Positions 17,541 through 26,232 of a stretch of DNA of 64,000 bases are shown piece by piece. A program made the translations under genes and the position numbers. Source of the stretch: Pedobacter sp. SYSU D00535. GTDB taxonomy: Bacteria; Bacteroidota; Bacteroidia; Sphingobacteriales; Sphingobacteriaceae. The notes beneath the pieces are model-generated. The model worked only from the letters and a program-made list of their open reading frames with translations. It was not told the DNA's origin and ran no database searches. Numbering within the stretch: the stretch's first letter is position 1; each line of letters begins with the position of its first letter. The stretch lies in contig NZ_JAFEWD010000008.1 of the NCBI RefSeq assembly GCF_017355855.1, forward strand, positions 148,901-212,900. Direction: 5' to 3'.

Positions 17541-17631
17541 CTCGCTTTTTATATTCCCCTTTTAATTTAAGTAATTCAAACGGTGTTACTGGCACTGCTA
17601 TGTGCTGTTATGCACCTGTAATTCTATAAAC

Positions 17632-18405
17632 ATGAAACTAAATACCCTACTATATTTAGCTGCTACGCTATTGTTTGGCAGCGCTAACTTATCTTCCTGC
17701 AAAAAAGATGATGGCGGACCTTTAAAGTCAGAGACTGGAGCTTTACAAATAGAATTCGAAAACCGGGTGGGCAATCAGGCATTGGTTTTGAACTCGCAAA
17801 CCTATGAAAATGCTAACGGGGACGACTTTAAAGTAAGCATGTTTAAATATTACGTTAGCAACTTGACCTTTATCAAAGATGACGGTACCGAAGTCCTTGT
17901 TCCTGAATCCTATTTTCTTATTGATGCGGCCGATCCTGCTACCCGTACTCCACGCGTTGATAGTGTCCCTGTTGGGGATTATAAAGCCATCAAACTGACA
18001 ATCGGTGTTGATAGCTTGCGCAATTTCGCTGGTGCACAGGATGGGGCTCTCGATCCTGCAAAAGGTATGTTCTGGACCTGGAACAGCGGCTATATCTTCG
18101 TGAAGTTTGAAGGTTCCTCCAGCAAATCTACTGCCGCTGCTAACAAGCTTACTTTTCACATTGGAGGCGCAAAAGCACCTCACAATACGATCAGAACTGT
18201 TACCCAGACATTCAGCAGTCCTTTACGTATTCGGAAAGACAGTGAACCTGAACTTCATTTTATTGTAGATGCAGGGGCTTTATTCAGAGGGGCGACAACC
18301 GTCAATTTTGCAGAACTGAATTTTACGATGGGAGGAGCGGCCTCGGTGCTGGTTGCTGATAACTACGCGAGCAGGATGTTTCGTTTAGACCACGTACACA
18401 ACTAA
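17632..18405 (+). CDS. MbnP-family periplasmic/lipoprotein, copper-associated
   Basis: 257 residues from the ATG at 17632; an upstream GTG at 17602 would precede the lipoprotein signal by a non-signal stretch. The lipobox LSSC puts the protein in a membrane-anchored periplasmic location. The body matches the MbnP-like family: LQIEFENRVGNQALVL, then FKVSMFKYYVSNLTF, VDSVPVGDYKAIKLTIGVDSLRN and MFWTWNSGYIFVKFEG. In methanotrophs MbnP binds copper through an oxidised tryptophan made by MbnH. Here there is no methanobactin gene, so the pair probably serves general copper handling. The MbnH gene starts 1 bp after this stop. Confidence 0.85.
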   Translation: MKLNTLLYLAATLLFGSANLSSCKKDDGGPLKSETGALQIEFENRVGNQALVLNSQTYENANGDDFKVSMFKYYVSNLTFIKDDGTEVLVPESYFLIDAADPATRTPRVDSVPVGDYKAIKLTIGVDSLRNFAGAQDGALDPAKGMFWTWNSGYIFVKFEGSSSKSTAAANKLTFHIGGAKAPHNTIRTVTQTFSSPLRIRKDSEPELHFIVDAGALFRGATTVNFAELNFTMGGAASVLVADNYASRMFRLDHVHN

Positions 18406-18406
18406 G

Positions 18407-19453
18407 ATGTTCAGGAACTGGAAAGTGGCCGGTATTATCGCAAGTGTGATCATACTAGGCTATTCCTGCGAGAAAGACAGAAGCAGCGGTCCCGAAGGGG
18501 AGACCGTTGCCTTTGTGCGGCCCTCTAACTTCCCCGAGCCCGTCTACCAATTTGAGGGGAATAAGCTGACGGCTGAAGGCTTCGAGCTGGGAAGAAAGTT
18601 GTTTTACGATCAGGCGCTTTCCCTTGATAACAGTACGTCTTGTGGGAGTTGTCATCAGCAGTTTGCAGCCTTCGCCAATCTGGATCATTCGGTAAGTCAC
18701 GGAATAGACAATTGCCTCGGCACCCGCAATGCTCCCCCGCTGTTCAATATGGTTTGGCAATCAGAGTTCATGTGGGATGGAGGGGTGCACCATATTGAAT
18801 TTTCTTCCCTAAATGCCTTGACGAACCCCTGTGAGATGGGCATGGACCTCGATTCACTTACTGCCAGGTTAAGCCGAACGAGCCCCTATCCTCATTTATT
18901 TCAAAAGGCGTTTGGCAGCGCTGGTATCACTTCCCAGCGGGTGTTAAAAGCCCTTACTCAGTTCATGGGGGCAATGGTTTCCGCGAATTCGAAGTATGAT
19001 AAATACGTCAGGAGGGAGCCGGGAGGGGAGTTTACCCAGGCAGAACAGGCGGGCTATCAGCTGTTCAAAGCGAAATGTGCTTCCTGTCATACCGAGCCTT
19101 TGTTTTCAGATTTCAGTTACCGGAGTAACGGTCTGGACCTGAACCCGCTCGACCGTGGCCGGGACAGCATTACGAATTCAAGTGCTGACCGGGGAACGTT
19201 TCGGGTTCCTTCGCTCCGCAACATAGAGGTGAGCCGACCCTACATGCACGATGGACGTTTCTTTTTCCTGGAGGATGTCCTGGAGCATTACAATTCGGGT
19301 GTGAAGGCCCATCGAAATCTGGACCCGAGCCTCCGAAATGGCGAGCGACGGGGTATCCCCTTATCAAAAACAGACCAGAGCAACATCATTGCTTTTTTAA
19401 AAACACTTACAGATCATGAATTTCTTCGTGCTAAAAAGTTTTCAGAACCCTAA
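18407..19453 (+). CDS. MbnH-family di-heme cytochrome c peroxidase
   Basis: 348 residues with a lipobox (LGYSC) at the N terminus. Two c-type heme motifs are present, CGSCH in the first third and CASCH in the second half. FELGRKLFYDQALSLDNSTSCGSCH is the usual start of the bacterial peroxidase/MauG fold, and RVPSLRNIEVSRPYMHDGRF is the usual later motif. MbnH oxidises a tryptophan of its partner MbnP to kynurenine to create a copper site. Direct adjacency to an MbnP gene makes this assignment much more likely than a general H2O2 peroxidase. Confidence 0.9.
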   Translation: MFRNWKVAGIIASVIILGYSCEKDRSSGPEGETVAFVRPSNFPEPVYQFEGNKLTAEGFELGRKLFYDQALSLDNSTSCGSCHQQFAAFANLDHSVSHGIDNCLGTRNAPPLFNMVWQSEFMWDGGVHHIEFSSLNALTNPCEMGMDLDSLTARLSRTSPYPHLFQKAFGSAGITSQRVLKALTQFMGAMVSANSKYDKYVRREPGGEFTQAEQAGYQLFKAKCASCHTEPLFSDFSYRSNGLDLNPLDRGRDSITNSSADRGTFRVPSLRNIEVSRPYMHDGRFFFLEDVLEHYNSGVKAHRNLDPSLRNGERRGIPLSKTDQSNIIAFLKTLTDHEFLRAKKFSEP

Positions 19454-20432
19454 GCTGGCAGTGCTTGCCCTATTGTTCACCCTATTGGGCGGTAATGTTA
19501 TGGCTTGTGATATTTGTGGTTGCTTTATGGGTATCACGCCCTACGACAACCAAAGTAGTATAGCCTTCCTGTATCGGTACCGTTCATTTAGCGGCTATCA
19601 GGGACAGTCACATCCGGTCTTCCCCGAAGGCTCAAAGTTCTTCCGTTTAGGTAGTCAGACCGATGGGGAAATCAGTCACCACAACAGTGATCCTTCCGAC
19701 TATGAGGTCTACCGGGCGCTGGAGGTTCGCGCTCGCTATTTCTTGAGCCAGCGGATGGAGCTCAACGCCATCCTTCCTTATAACTCCAATTCCGAACAGT
19801 ATAACGGAAATTTGAACACCGTAGCAGGAATCGGGGATGCAAACCTCTATGGCGGTTACCACTTGCTGCGCAAACTGGACCGTAAACTGAATCAGCGCTT
19901 AATAGTTGGCCTGGGAGTAAAACTTCCCACCGGAAAAAGCGATGTCACCAACTATAAAGGTTTACGTTATAGTACGCTGACCCAAACCGGTACCGGAAGC
20001 ACGGACGGCTTTGCTTATTTCAATTATCTGGCTGGTTACAAAAAGTTGGGACTCAGTTTAAGCGGAACTTATAAAGTAAATGGAGAGAACAGGGACGAGG
20101 AAAGCATTGCCAACAGCACTACTGGTTTTTTGAATTTATTCTATAACCAGTCGTTAAATACATCGCTGAAAATGGTTCCTTCGGTGCAATTTGCCTATGA
20201 GTATTCAGCTGGAGAAAAGTATAAGGGTGTGAAAACCGGCGAGCATGTGATGAATAATTTGATGGCTGGTGCCGGATTGGATTTCTTCGTTAAGAATGTC
20301 ACTCTAAATATGGCTTACCAGGTGAAAGCCTGGACGGTGAAAGATGATCATCCCCAACCGGCAGGAAGGGTGGTGTTAGGGGTGACTTACAACTTCAATC
20401 AACTCTACTACGCCTTGAATCCACGGAAGTAG
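19416..20432 (+). CDS. Outer-membrane beta-barrel-like protein with N-terminal CxxCxC motif
   Basis: 338 residues. It overlaps the peroxidase gene by 38 bp in another frame; the ATG at 19416 is the only start that retains the signal peptide (LAVLALLFTLLGGNVMA). The mature protein begins with CDICGCFMGITPYDNQS, a compact Cys motif that may bind copper. The rest has alternating hydrophobic strands (IAFLYRYRSFSGY, NAILPYNSNSEQYN, LIVGLGVKLPTGKSD) typical of a transporter-like barrel, ending in a tyrosine-rich strand. Its coupling to MbnP/MbnH suggests metal or cofactor passage at the outer membrane; this is inference. Confidence 0.8.
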   Translation: MNFFVLKSFQNPKLAVLALLFTLLGGNVMACDICGCFMGITPYDNQSSIAFLYRYRSFSGYQGQSHPVFPEGSKFFRLGSQTDGEISHHNSDPSDYEVYRALEVRARYFLSQRMELNAILPYNSNSEQYNGNLNTVAGIGDANLYGGYHLLRKLDRKLNQRLIVGLGVKLPTGKSDVTNYKGLRYSTLTQTGTGSTDGFAYFNYLAGYKKLGLSLSGTYKVNGENRDEESIANSTTGFLNLFYNQSLNTSLKMVPSVQFAYEYSAGEKYKGVKTGEHVMNNLMAGAGLDFFVKNVTLNMAYQVKAWTVKDDHPQPAGRVVLGVTYNFNQLYYALNPRK

Positions 20433-20449
20433 CAAGATCCGAGAAATAA

Positions 20450-20488
20450 AAAAACCGGTGGGAGCCTCTCAGCCATCCACCGGTTTTT
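20450..20488. terminator. Bidirectional terminator between the copper-type operon and uxuA
   Basis: AAAAACCGGTGG at 20450-20461 pairs perfectly with CCACCGGTTTTT at 20477-20488. The A and T runs at the ends allow termination from both sides, as needed for two converging genes. Confidence 0.9.
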
Positions 20489-20517
20489 ATAAAGCTAACC
20501 TAAGGTCGCTTCTTTTT

Positions 20518-21702
20518 TTAGATTCCGGATCTTTCAATCCCGAGCTCCAAACCGCGCAGCTCTGCTAAGCCTCTCAGTCTGCCGATTGCTGAATATCCCG
20601 GATTTGTTTTCTTGTTCAGGTCGTCCAGCATTTTATGTCCGTGATCCGGACGGAACGGCATCCGCAAATCTTGACGACCCGCCTCGATGCGTTTCTTCTG
20701 TTCTTTTAGTAAGGCTTTCATCACAGCATACATATCTACATCGCCTGTCAGGTGGTCCGCCTCGTGGAAGTTTCCTTCCGCATCTTTCTTGGTAGCCCGC
20801 AAGTGGATGAAGTGGATCCGGTCTCCCAGGCGCTCGATCATACCAGGAAGGTCATTGTCTGCACGAACACCAAAAGAACCGGTACAATACGTCAGTCCGT
20901 TATTTAACGAAGGCACTGCTGCGTATAGCTCATGAATGTCCGCTTCAGTACTTACTACCCGTGGTAATCCCAGAATCGGGTAGGGAGGATCGTCAGGGTG
21001 GATACACAGCAGCACTCCTGCTTCTTCTGCCGCAGGTACGACCTCCGAAAGGAAGCTATATAAGTTCGCTTTTAGTTCTTTGGGGCCAATACCATCGTAA
21101 CCTGCCAGTACTTTCAAAAACTCTTCCAGGGTGTAACCTTCTTCAGAGCCCGGCAGACCTGCAATGATGTTTCTTACCAGCAGTTTTTGATTTTCTTCTG
21201 TCAGGTTATCCAGGTAGGCTTTCGCCTTTGCTTTTTGCTCCTCGTTGTAATCGTTCTCTGCTCCGGGTCTCTTCAAAATGTACAACTCAAATGCTGCGAA
21301 TGCCGCTGCTTCAAAACGAAGGGCCGTCGAGCCGTCTTCCATCCGGTAGTCCAGGTCAGTACGCGTCCAGTCCAGTACCGGCATGAAGTTGTAACAGACG
21401 ATATCGATGCCGCAGGCACCCAGGTTTTTCAAGCTCTGCTTGTAGTTCTCGATATATGTTTTGTAGTTGCCTGTTCGTTTTTTGATGTCTTCATGAACCG
21501 GCACACTTTCTACTACCGACCAGGTTAAGCCTACTGCTTCCACTTCGGCTTTTCGTTTTAAAATTTCTTCCTTTGTCCATACTTCTCCATTCGGAACATG
21601 GTGCAAGGCTGTCACCACTCCGGTAGCGCCCGCCTGCTTTACATCCCACAGGGAAACAGGATCTTTGGGGCCGTACCAACGCCAGGTTTGCTCTAAGCTC
21701 AT
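20518..21702 (-). CDS. uxuA: D-mannonate dehydratase
   Basis: 394 residues, the normal UxuA length. It dehydrates D-mannonate to 2-keto-3-deoxy-D-gluconate in the glucuronate pathway, using a divalent metal. The N terminus [20 protein letters not shown] and the motif [11 protein letters not shown] are typical, as are [16 protein letters not shown], the metal-site segment [25 protein letters not shown] and [14 protein letters not shown]. It follows the SDR gene by 30 bp on the same strand, so the two form an operon that turns fructuronate into ketodeoxygluconate. Confidence 0.96.
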   Translation of the reverse strand: MSLEQTWRWYGPKDPVSLWDVKQAGATGVVTALHHVPNGEVWTKEEILKRKAEVEAVGLTWSVVESVPVHEDIKKRTGNYKTYIENYKQSLKNLGACGIDIVCYNFMPVLDWTRTDLDYRMEDGSTALRFEAAAFAAFELYILKRPGAENDYNEEQKAKAKAYLDNLTEENQKLLVRNIIAGLPGSEEGYTLEEFLKVLAGYDGIGPKELKANLYSFLSEVVPAAEEAGVLLCIHPDDPPYPILGLPRVVSTEADIHELYAAVPSLNNGLTYCTGSFGVRADNDLPGMIERLGDRIHFIHLRATKKDAEGNFHEADHLTGDVDMYAVMKALLKEQKKRIEAGRQDLRMPFRPDHGHKMLDDLNKKTNPGYSAIGRLRGLAELRGLELGIERSGI

Positions 21703-21732
21703 TGTAATATGATTAAATGTTTTCTAATTCGT

Positions 21733-22575
21733 TTATACTCCGCTATAAGCGCTGAATCCACCATCGATGGGAATTACTACGCCTGTTACAAATTTTGATC
21801 CTTCTCCGCACAGGTACAACAAGGTTCCAGTCAGATCGTCAGGGGTTCCGAAGCGTCCCATCGGGGTATGACTGATGATGGTATTTCCACGATCGGTAAG
21901 ACTTCCATCTGCATTAGTAAGCAAGGTGCGGTTCTGCTCTGTCAGAAAGAAACCAGGAGCAAGTGCATTCACCCGGATACCCACTTTGCTGAAGTGTGTC
22001 GCCAGCCATTGCGTGAAGTTAGAGATTGCGGCCTTGGCGCCACTGTAGGCAGGAATTTTGGTTAGCGGTCGGAAAGCGTTCATCGAAGAGATGTTAATGA
22101 TTACCGATCCCGGTTTCTTCACCATGTCTTTCGCGAACACCTGGGTTGGTAGTAAACTTCCGATAAAGTTCAGGTCAAATACAAACTTGATCCCCTCAGG
22201 GTCGAGGTCAAAGAAGGTCCTGAGCCCTTCCTGCTGAGCGTCAAGGTCGCTTTCAAGAAAATGAGTATTGGAAGTGGTACCTTTCGGGTGGTTTCCGCCA
22301 GCACCGTTGATTAAGATATCACAGCCGCCTAATTTCTGAAGAACTACCTCGTGCGCTGCTTTGATGCTTTCAATATCCAGCACGTTGCAGGCCACGCCAA
22401 TAGCTGTTCCTCCGGTCGCTGTAATTTCTGCTGCCACCTGCTCTGCATTTTCTGCTTTCAGGTCGAGTATGGCTACCTTTACGCCTTCGTTAGCCAGGGC
22501 TTTTGCCATGGTACTGCACAGTACACCACCGCCCCCGGTGATTACCGCCACTTTGCCGTTAAATTCTGATGACAT
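21733..22575 (-). CDS. SDR-family D-mannonate oxidoreductase (fructuronate reductase)
   Basis: 280 residues, short-chain dehydrogenase fold. The cofactor loop is TGGGGVLCSTMAKAL, the NAG-type motif is LINGAGGNHPKG, and the catalytic Tyr-Lys pair is in YSGAK. The TGGGGVLCS variant beside uxuA is the usual Bacteroidota mannonate oxidoreductase, which replaces the long-chain UxuB of enterobacteria. It should interconvert fructuronate and mannonate with NAD(P)H in the cytoplasm. It is first in the operon; the promoter lies in the 139-bp gap shared with the divergent regulator. Confidence 0.88.
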   Translation of the reverse strand: MSSEFNGKVAVITGGGGVLCSTMAKALANEGVKVAILDLKAENAEQVAAEITATGGTAIGVACNVLDIESIKAAHEVVLQKLGGCDILINGAGGNHPKGTTSNTHFLESDLDAQQEGLRTFFDLDPEGIKFVFDLNFIGSLLPTQVFAKDMVKKPGSVIINISSMNAFRPLTKIPAYSGAKAAISNFTQWLATHFSKVGIRVNALAPGFFLTEQNRTLLTNADGSLTDRGNTIISHTPMGRFGTPDDLTGTLLYLCGEGSKFVTGVVIPIDGGFSAYSGV

Positions 22576-22636
22576 ATCTAAGTTTTGATGTAAGCTAAGT
22601 TTACAATTATTTTGATGATGGAAAGATTATACAAAT

Positions 22637-22671
22637 AAATCGCGTAAGCGCTATAAAATTTGTAACGATTT
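22637..22671. promoter_or_regulatory. Divergent control region between the SDR and AraC genes
   Basis: An inverted pair AAATCG (22637-22642) and CGATTT (22666-22671) lies in the middle of the gap; between them is an AGCGCT palindrome. The arrangement fits control of both genes by the AraC protein, but no exact site can be defined. Confidence 0.3.
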
Positions 22672-22714
22672 TAACATGATTATAAACTATTTTAGCCTCA
22701 GGAAATAAAGCGAC

Positions 22715-23581
22715 ATGAGGGCAGAGTTACGAAAGGTAAGTTCGGGCGCAACGGAGTCTTTCAGCGTGCGAAGAGACCTGGTTCCGGATATCAATAACCG
22801 CTGGCATTACCATGATGTGGTCGAGTTGATTTGTTTTAAGGAAGGCAGTGGAACCCATTTCATCGGCGACAACATTCGCAGGTTCCACAACAACGACGTT
22901 GTGCTTATTGGCTCCAATCTTCCGCATTTTACCCGCTTTGATTCTTCTTACTTTACCCAGGTGAATCCAAATATGCTGGTGTTGCATTTTCGGGAAGATT
23001 TTTGGGGGAACACCTTCTTAAATATCCCCGAGAATGCGCCTGTCAAGTCGCTGCTTGAGCGAAGCAGAAGAGGTATTCTGATTAATGGGGAAGCAGGAAA
23101 GAAAGTTGCGCACCTGATGGAGGAAATGCTCGAAGCAAGTCCGCAGTCGCGGTTGCTGATGTTGATGCAGATCCTGTATGCTATTGCTGAAGGGAAAGCG
23201 GAAGAACGTTTGCTGTCGTCGATGGGTTTCTCAGCAGAGTACAGCGAGAGCGAACAAGACCGGATTTCGGCCATCTACGACTATACATTAAACCATTTCC
23301 AGCGTAAAATTTATCTGGAAGAAATTGCTGAAGTGGCGAAGCTGGCGCCAGAATCTTTCTGCCGCTATTTCAAATCCAGAATGAAAAAAACATACTCGGA
23401 CTTTGTTCTGGAAATCCGGGTAGGGCACGCTTGTAAATTGCTGATTGAAGATAATTTCAACCTGAAGCAAATATGTTACGAAAGTGGATTCAATAATGGC
23501 GTGACATTTCACCGCTACTTCAAGCGTTACACGGGCATGTCGCCTACCAATTACCGCAAGGAATTTGGCTTGGGCAGGTAG
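22715..23581 (+). CDS. AraC-family regulator with cupin sensor domain
   Basis: 288 residues. The N-terminal cupin has WHYHDVVELICFKEGSGTHFIGD and a metal-type HFTRF strand. Residues about 185-285 form the two helix-turn-helix units of the AraC family (YLEEIAEVAKLAPESFCRYFKSRMKKTYSDFV and QICYESGFNNGVTFHRYFKRYTGMSPTNYRKEF). The gene diverges from the mannonate operon, so it probably controls it in response to a uronate or related sugar. It does not carry a receiver or sensor kinase, unlike the HTCS of the mannan locus. Confidence 0.92.
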   Translation: MRAELRKVSSGATESFSVRRDLVPDINNRWHYHDVVELICFKEGSGTHFIGDNIRRFHNNDVVLIGSNLPHFTRFDSSYFTQVNPNMLVLHFREDFWGNTFLNIPENAPVKSLLERSRRGILINGEAGKKVAHLMEEMLEASPQSRLLMLMQILYAIAEGKAEERLLSSMGFSAEYSESEQDRISAIYDYTLNHFQRKIYLEEIAEVAKLAPESFCRYFKSRMKKTYSDFVLEIRVGHACKLLIEDNFNLKQICYESGFNNGVTFHRYFKRYTGMSPTNYRKEFGLGR

Positions 23582-23643
23582 CAGAGTCCAGCCTCTCTGC
23601 ATTTGGTGCTCATAAAACCGTTGAACTTAGTACTTTTAGCCCG

Positions 23644-24462
23644 ATGGATGTGATCAGTATACTTGGCGCCGGTTGGTTAGGCCTTCCGCTGGGGCGCTTT
23701 CTCAAACGGCAGGGATACGAGCTTAAAGGCTCGGTAACCAGTTTCGAGAAATTCGGACTTTTGCAGGAAGCAGGAATTCAACCTTTTCGGCTAATGCTTT
23801 CCCCGGAACTGGAGGGCGAGAACACAGATAGTTTTTTTCAATGCGACCTCCTGATCGTGAACTTTCCCCCTAAAAGACGTCCGGATATCGAAGAATACCA
23901 TTCCGCTCAAATGACGGCTTTGCTTGAAGAAATCAGGAAACACGGAATCAAAAAGGTTCTTTTCGTCAGCTCAAGCTCGGTATATCCGGATGTGAACCGT
24001 GAAGTGTTTGAGTACGAAGATCTCGAGCCGGAGAAGGGAAGCGGGAAAGCCCTGCGGATGGTGGAGCAGCTACTCATGGACGAGGCGGGCTTGCAAACGA
24101 CCATCCTTCGGTTTGGGGGGCTGGTGGGGCACGACCGGCAGCCGGGCCGCTTCCTGGCGGCTAAGAAAGATGTTCCAAACGGAGATGCACCTGTAAACCT
24201 CATCCATCAGGACGATTGTATCGGCATCATTCATCAACTAATAAAACAGCAAGTTGCGGGTGGAATATTTAATGCCTGTGCCGAAAAACATCCGCTACGC
24301 AAGGATTACTACCGGCAGGCCGCCCTGCAGATTGGGTTAGAACCACCTGAGTTTGCTCAGTTTGGCGAAGTCCGGTTTAAGATCGTGAACTCGGAGAAGA
24401 TCAGGAAGACGCTCAATTACACCTTCAAGTATCCAGATCCAATGGGAATGCTTAAGCCTTAA
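23644..24462 (+). CDS. NAD(P)-binding epimerase/dehydratase-like protein (YeeZ-like)
   Basis: 272 residues. The Rossmann start is ISILGAGWLGLPLGRFLKRQGYELKGSV. Later motifs are VLFVSSSSVYPDVNREVFEYE and LRFGGLVGHDRQPGRF, as in extended SDR proteins of the YeeZ group. It has no clear catalytic YxxxK in the standard place, so the reaction is uncertain. It follows the AraC gene by 62 bp but belongs to no obvious pathway. Confidence 0.75.
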   Translation: MDVISILGAGWLGLPLGRFLKRQGYELKGSVTSFEKFGLLQEAGIQPFRLMLSPELEGENTDSFFQCDLLIVNFPPKRRPDIEEYHSAQMTALLEEIRKHGIKKVLFVSSSSVYPDVNREVFEYEDLEPEKGSGKALRMVEQLLMDEAGLQTTILRFGGLVGHDRQPGRFLAAKKDVPNGDAPVNLIHQDDCIGIIHQLIKQQVAGGIFNACAEKHPLRKDYYRQAALQIGLEPPEFAQFGEVRFKIVNSEKIRKTLNYTFKYPDPMGMLKP

Positions 24463-24849
24463 CAGGGAAAAGCTTTTAGTTTTTCATGCCCTTTCGTTTT
24501 GTCATCTTTTCGATTTACTCTCAAACCTGATATTGTCTTTTTTTGAAAGTTAAACCATATCTTGAAAATCACTCGCCTTTAAAATTTTAGCCCCCAAATT
24601 AACATTAGCTACCTGTTTTTTGAAGAATACGGTGCGGGCCAGGACGTAGTTTTACACTGCGAGCCTGGAGGATGAGTCGCGGGCAGCGGCACCGGAAGAG
24701 AACAAGTGTGCACAACTAATCAATTAAAGATACAGTGGAAGCGGAGTCGATGGACCTGGTAGCGCAAGAAATTGCTCAGGTTTCTCACGGAGGGGAATGC
24801 GATTTCAATAGCCAATAAAATCTATAACCAATTTCTAAACTATTAAACC
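24463..24849. other. Promoter region and long leader of the FHS permease gene
   Basis: 387 bp without a gene. It contains the HTCS-type operator and -7 box at 24599-24654. Transcription should start near 24661, leaving a leader of about 190 nt. No riboswitch fold was recognised. Confidence 0.6.
24599..24654 (+). promoter_or_regulatory. Putative HTCS operator and promoter of the FHS permease
   Basis: First half-site AACATT (24601-24606), ACC in the centre, second half-site AAGAAT (24623-24628), spacing 22 bp. The -7 box TAGTTTTA starts at 24647, 24 bp after the second half-site starts, exactly as at susC. Confidence 0.7.
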
Positions 24850-26124
24850 ATGATGAATACAGTCGAGGCAGCTCCGGAAAAAGAGCTTATCCTTCAGTCA
24901 AAGCCTGCTTTTACTGATAAAAAATATCTGACCACCCTGATCTTCGTAACCTCACTGTTCATGTTCTGGGGGATAGCCATCACCATGGGCGATATCCTTA
25001 ATCGACATTTTCAACACACGCTAAGTCTGTCCAAGGCGCAGTCGGCCTTTGTACAGTTCGCAATCTTTGGTGCCTATTTCGTTATGGGAATACCGGCTGG
25101 CCTGTTTATGAAGCGTTACGGCTATAAGAATGGGGTAATATTGGGACTATCACTATTTGCACTTGGAGCTTTCCTTTTTGTTCCAGCTGCTAATGCAGCC
25201 TCATTTTCTTTCTTTGGGGTGGCTCTGTTCATTTTGGGCTGTGGACTGTCTACTCTGGAGACGGTAGCTCATCCCTTCATGGCCTCGCTGGGAGACCAGC
25301 GGACGAGTGACCAGCGCGTCAATTTTGCCCAAGCATTCAATGCGTTAGGTACTATTATAGGGCCGGCCATTGGAACCTATTTCCTGCTACGACACAATAC
25401 CAGCGGTAGTACCGATTTAGGCTCTGTAAAAAGTCTTTATATGGCAATTGGTGGAACTATTGCGTTAATCGCCATAGGTTTTTCTTTTGTTAAAGTTCCT
25501 CCACTTGGCAATTATGTTCAGCTTCCAGAGCAGGAGCAAGGTGGACACAGCTTCGCAAACTATACCCAGAAGAGGCTTTTTCAGCATCGGCATTTTAGAT
25601 GGGCAATTGCGGCGCAGTTTTTTAATGTAGCGGCTCAGGGTGGAATCTGGGCGTTCTTTATCAACTATGGACATGAAGAAATGGGCTTTCCGGAAGACAC
25701 GGCAGGAAGCTATATGATCATCTTTATGAGCCTGATGCTGGGTGGCAGGTTTGTGGGAACTTTCTTAATGCGCTATACAAAGCCTTACACCTTGTTGGCT
25801 GCCTTTGCTTTTGCAAATATTCTCATGTGCATGCTCGTAGCACAAGGGGCCGGCTGGATTTCTTTTGCCGCTTTGCTCGCTACCAATTTCTTTATCAGTA
25901 TCATGTTTCCTACCATCTACAGTCTGGGTATTAAAAACCTGGGAAATCAAACTCAGCAGGCTTCTTCTTTCATTTCGATGGGTGTGGTGGGAGGCGCGCT
26001 ATTCCCCCTGCTAATGGGTAAGGCCGCCGACATGTTCAACATAGCAGAGGCTTTCTACTTACCTATTATCTGCTATACCGTGATATTCCTATTTGGATTT
26101 AAATTTTATAAAGTAGTTGATTAA
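24850..26124 (+). CDS. FHS-family hexose permease (FucP-like), mannan-locus member
   Basis: 424 residues, about 12 membrane segments. Signatures of the L-fucose:H+ symporter group are visible: FVTSLFMFWGIAITMGDILNRHFQ near the N terminus and LSTLETVAHPFMASLG near residue 140. It imports a monosaccharide with protons at the inner membrane. Its promoter carries the same operator module as susC, so it is probably induced with the mannan locus; mannose is the likely substrate. The ROK gene follows after 108 bp. Confidence 0.88.
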   Translation: MMNTVEAAPEKELILQSKPAFTDKKYLTTLIFVTSLFMFWGIAITMGDILNRHFQHTLSLSKAQSAFVQFAIFGAYFVMGIPAGLFMKRYGYKNGVILGLSLFALGAFLFVPAANAASFSFFGVALFILGCGLSTLETVAHPFMASLGDQRTSDQRVNFAQAFNALGTIIGPAIGTYFLLRHNTSGSTDLGSVKSLYMAIGGTIALIAIGFSFVKVPPLGNYVQLPEQEQGGHSFANYTQKRLFQHRHFRWAIAAQFFNVAAQGGIWAFFINYGHEEMGFPEDTAGSYMIIFMSLMLGGRFVGTFLMRYTKPYTLLAAFAFANILMCMLVAQGAGWISFAALLATNFFISIMFPTIYSLGIKNLGNQTQQASSFISMGVVGGALFPLLMGKAADMFNIAEAFYLPIICYTVIFLFGFKFYKVVD

Positions 26125-26232
26125 GAGGCAGCCCCGGGCTAAAGGATAATAGCAAGAGTTTCCTCTTGTTTAAAGGACCCGCCGTTTAGCGATAAAAGTA
26201 AGATTGAATAATGTTAGGAAAGGGAAATAATT

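Noticed and set aside
22637..22671. HTCS module in the mannonate divergent region
   Set aside because: TTTTAACATG at 22669 resembles a half-site, but it is not followed by the central CCC or a second half at 22 bp.
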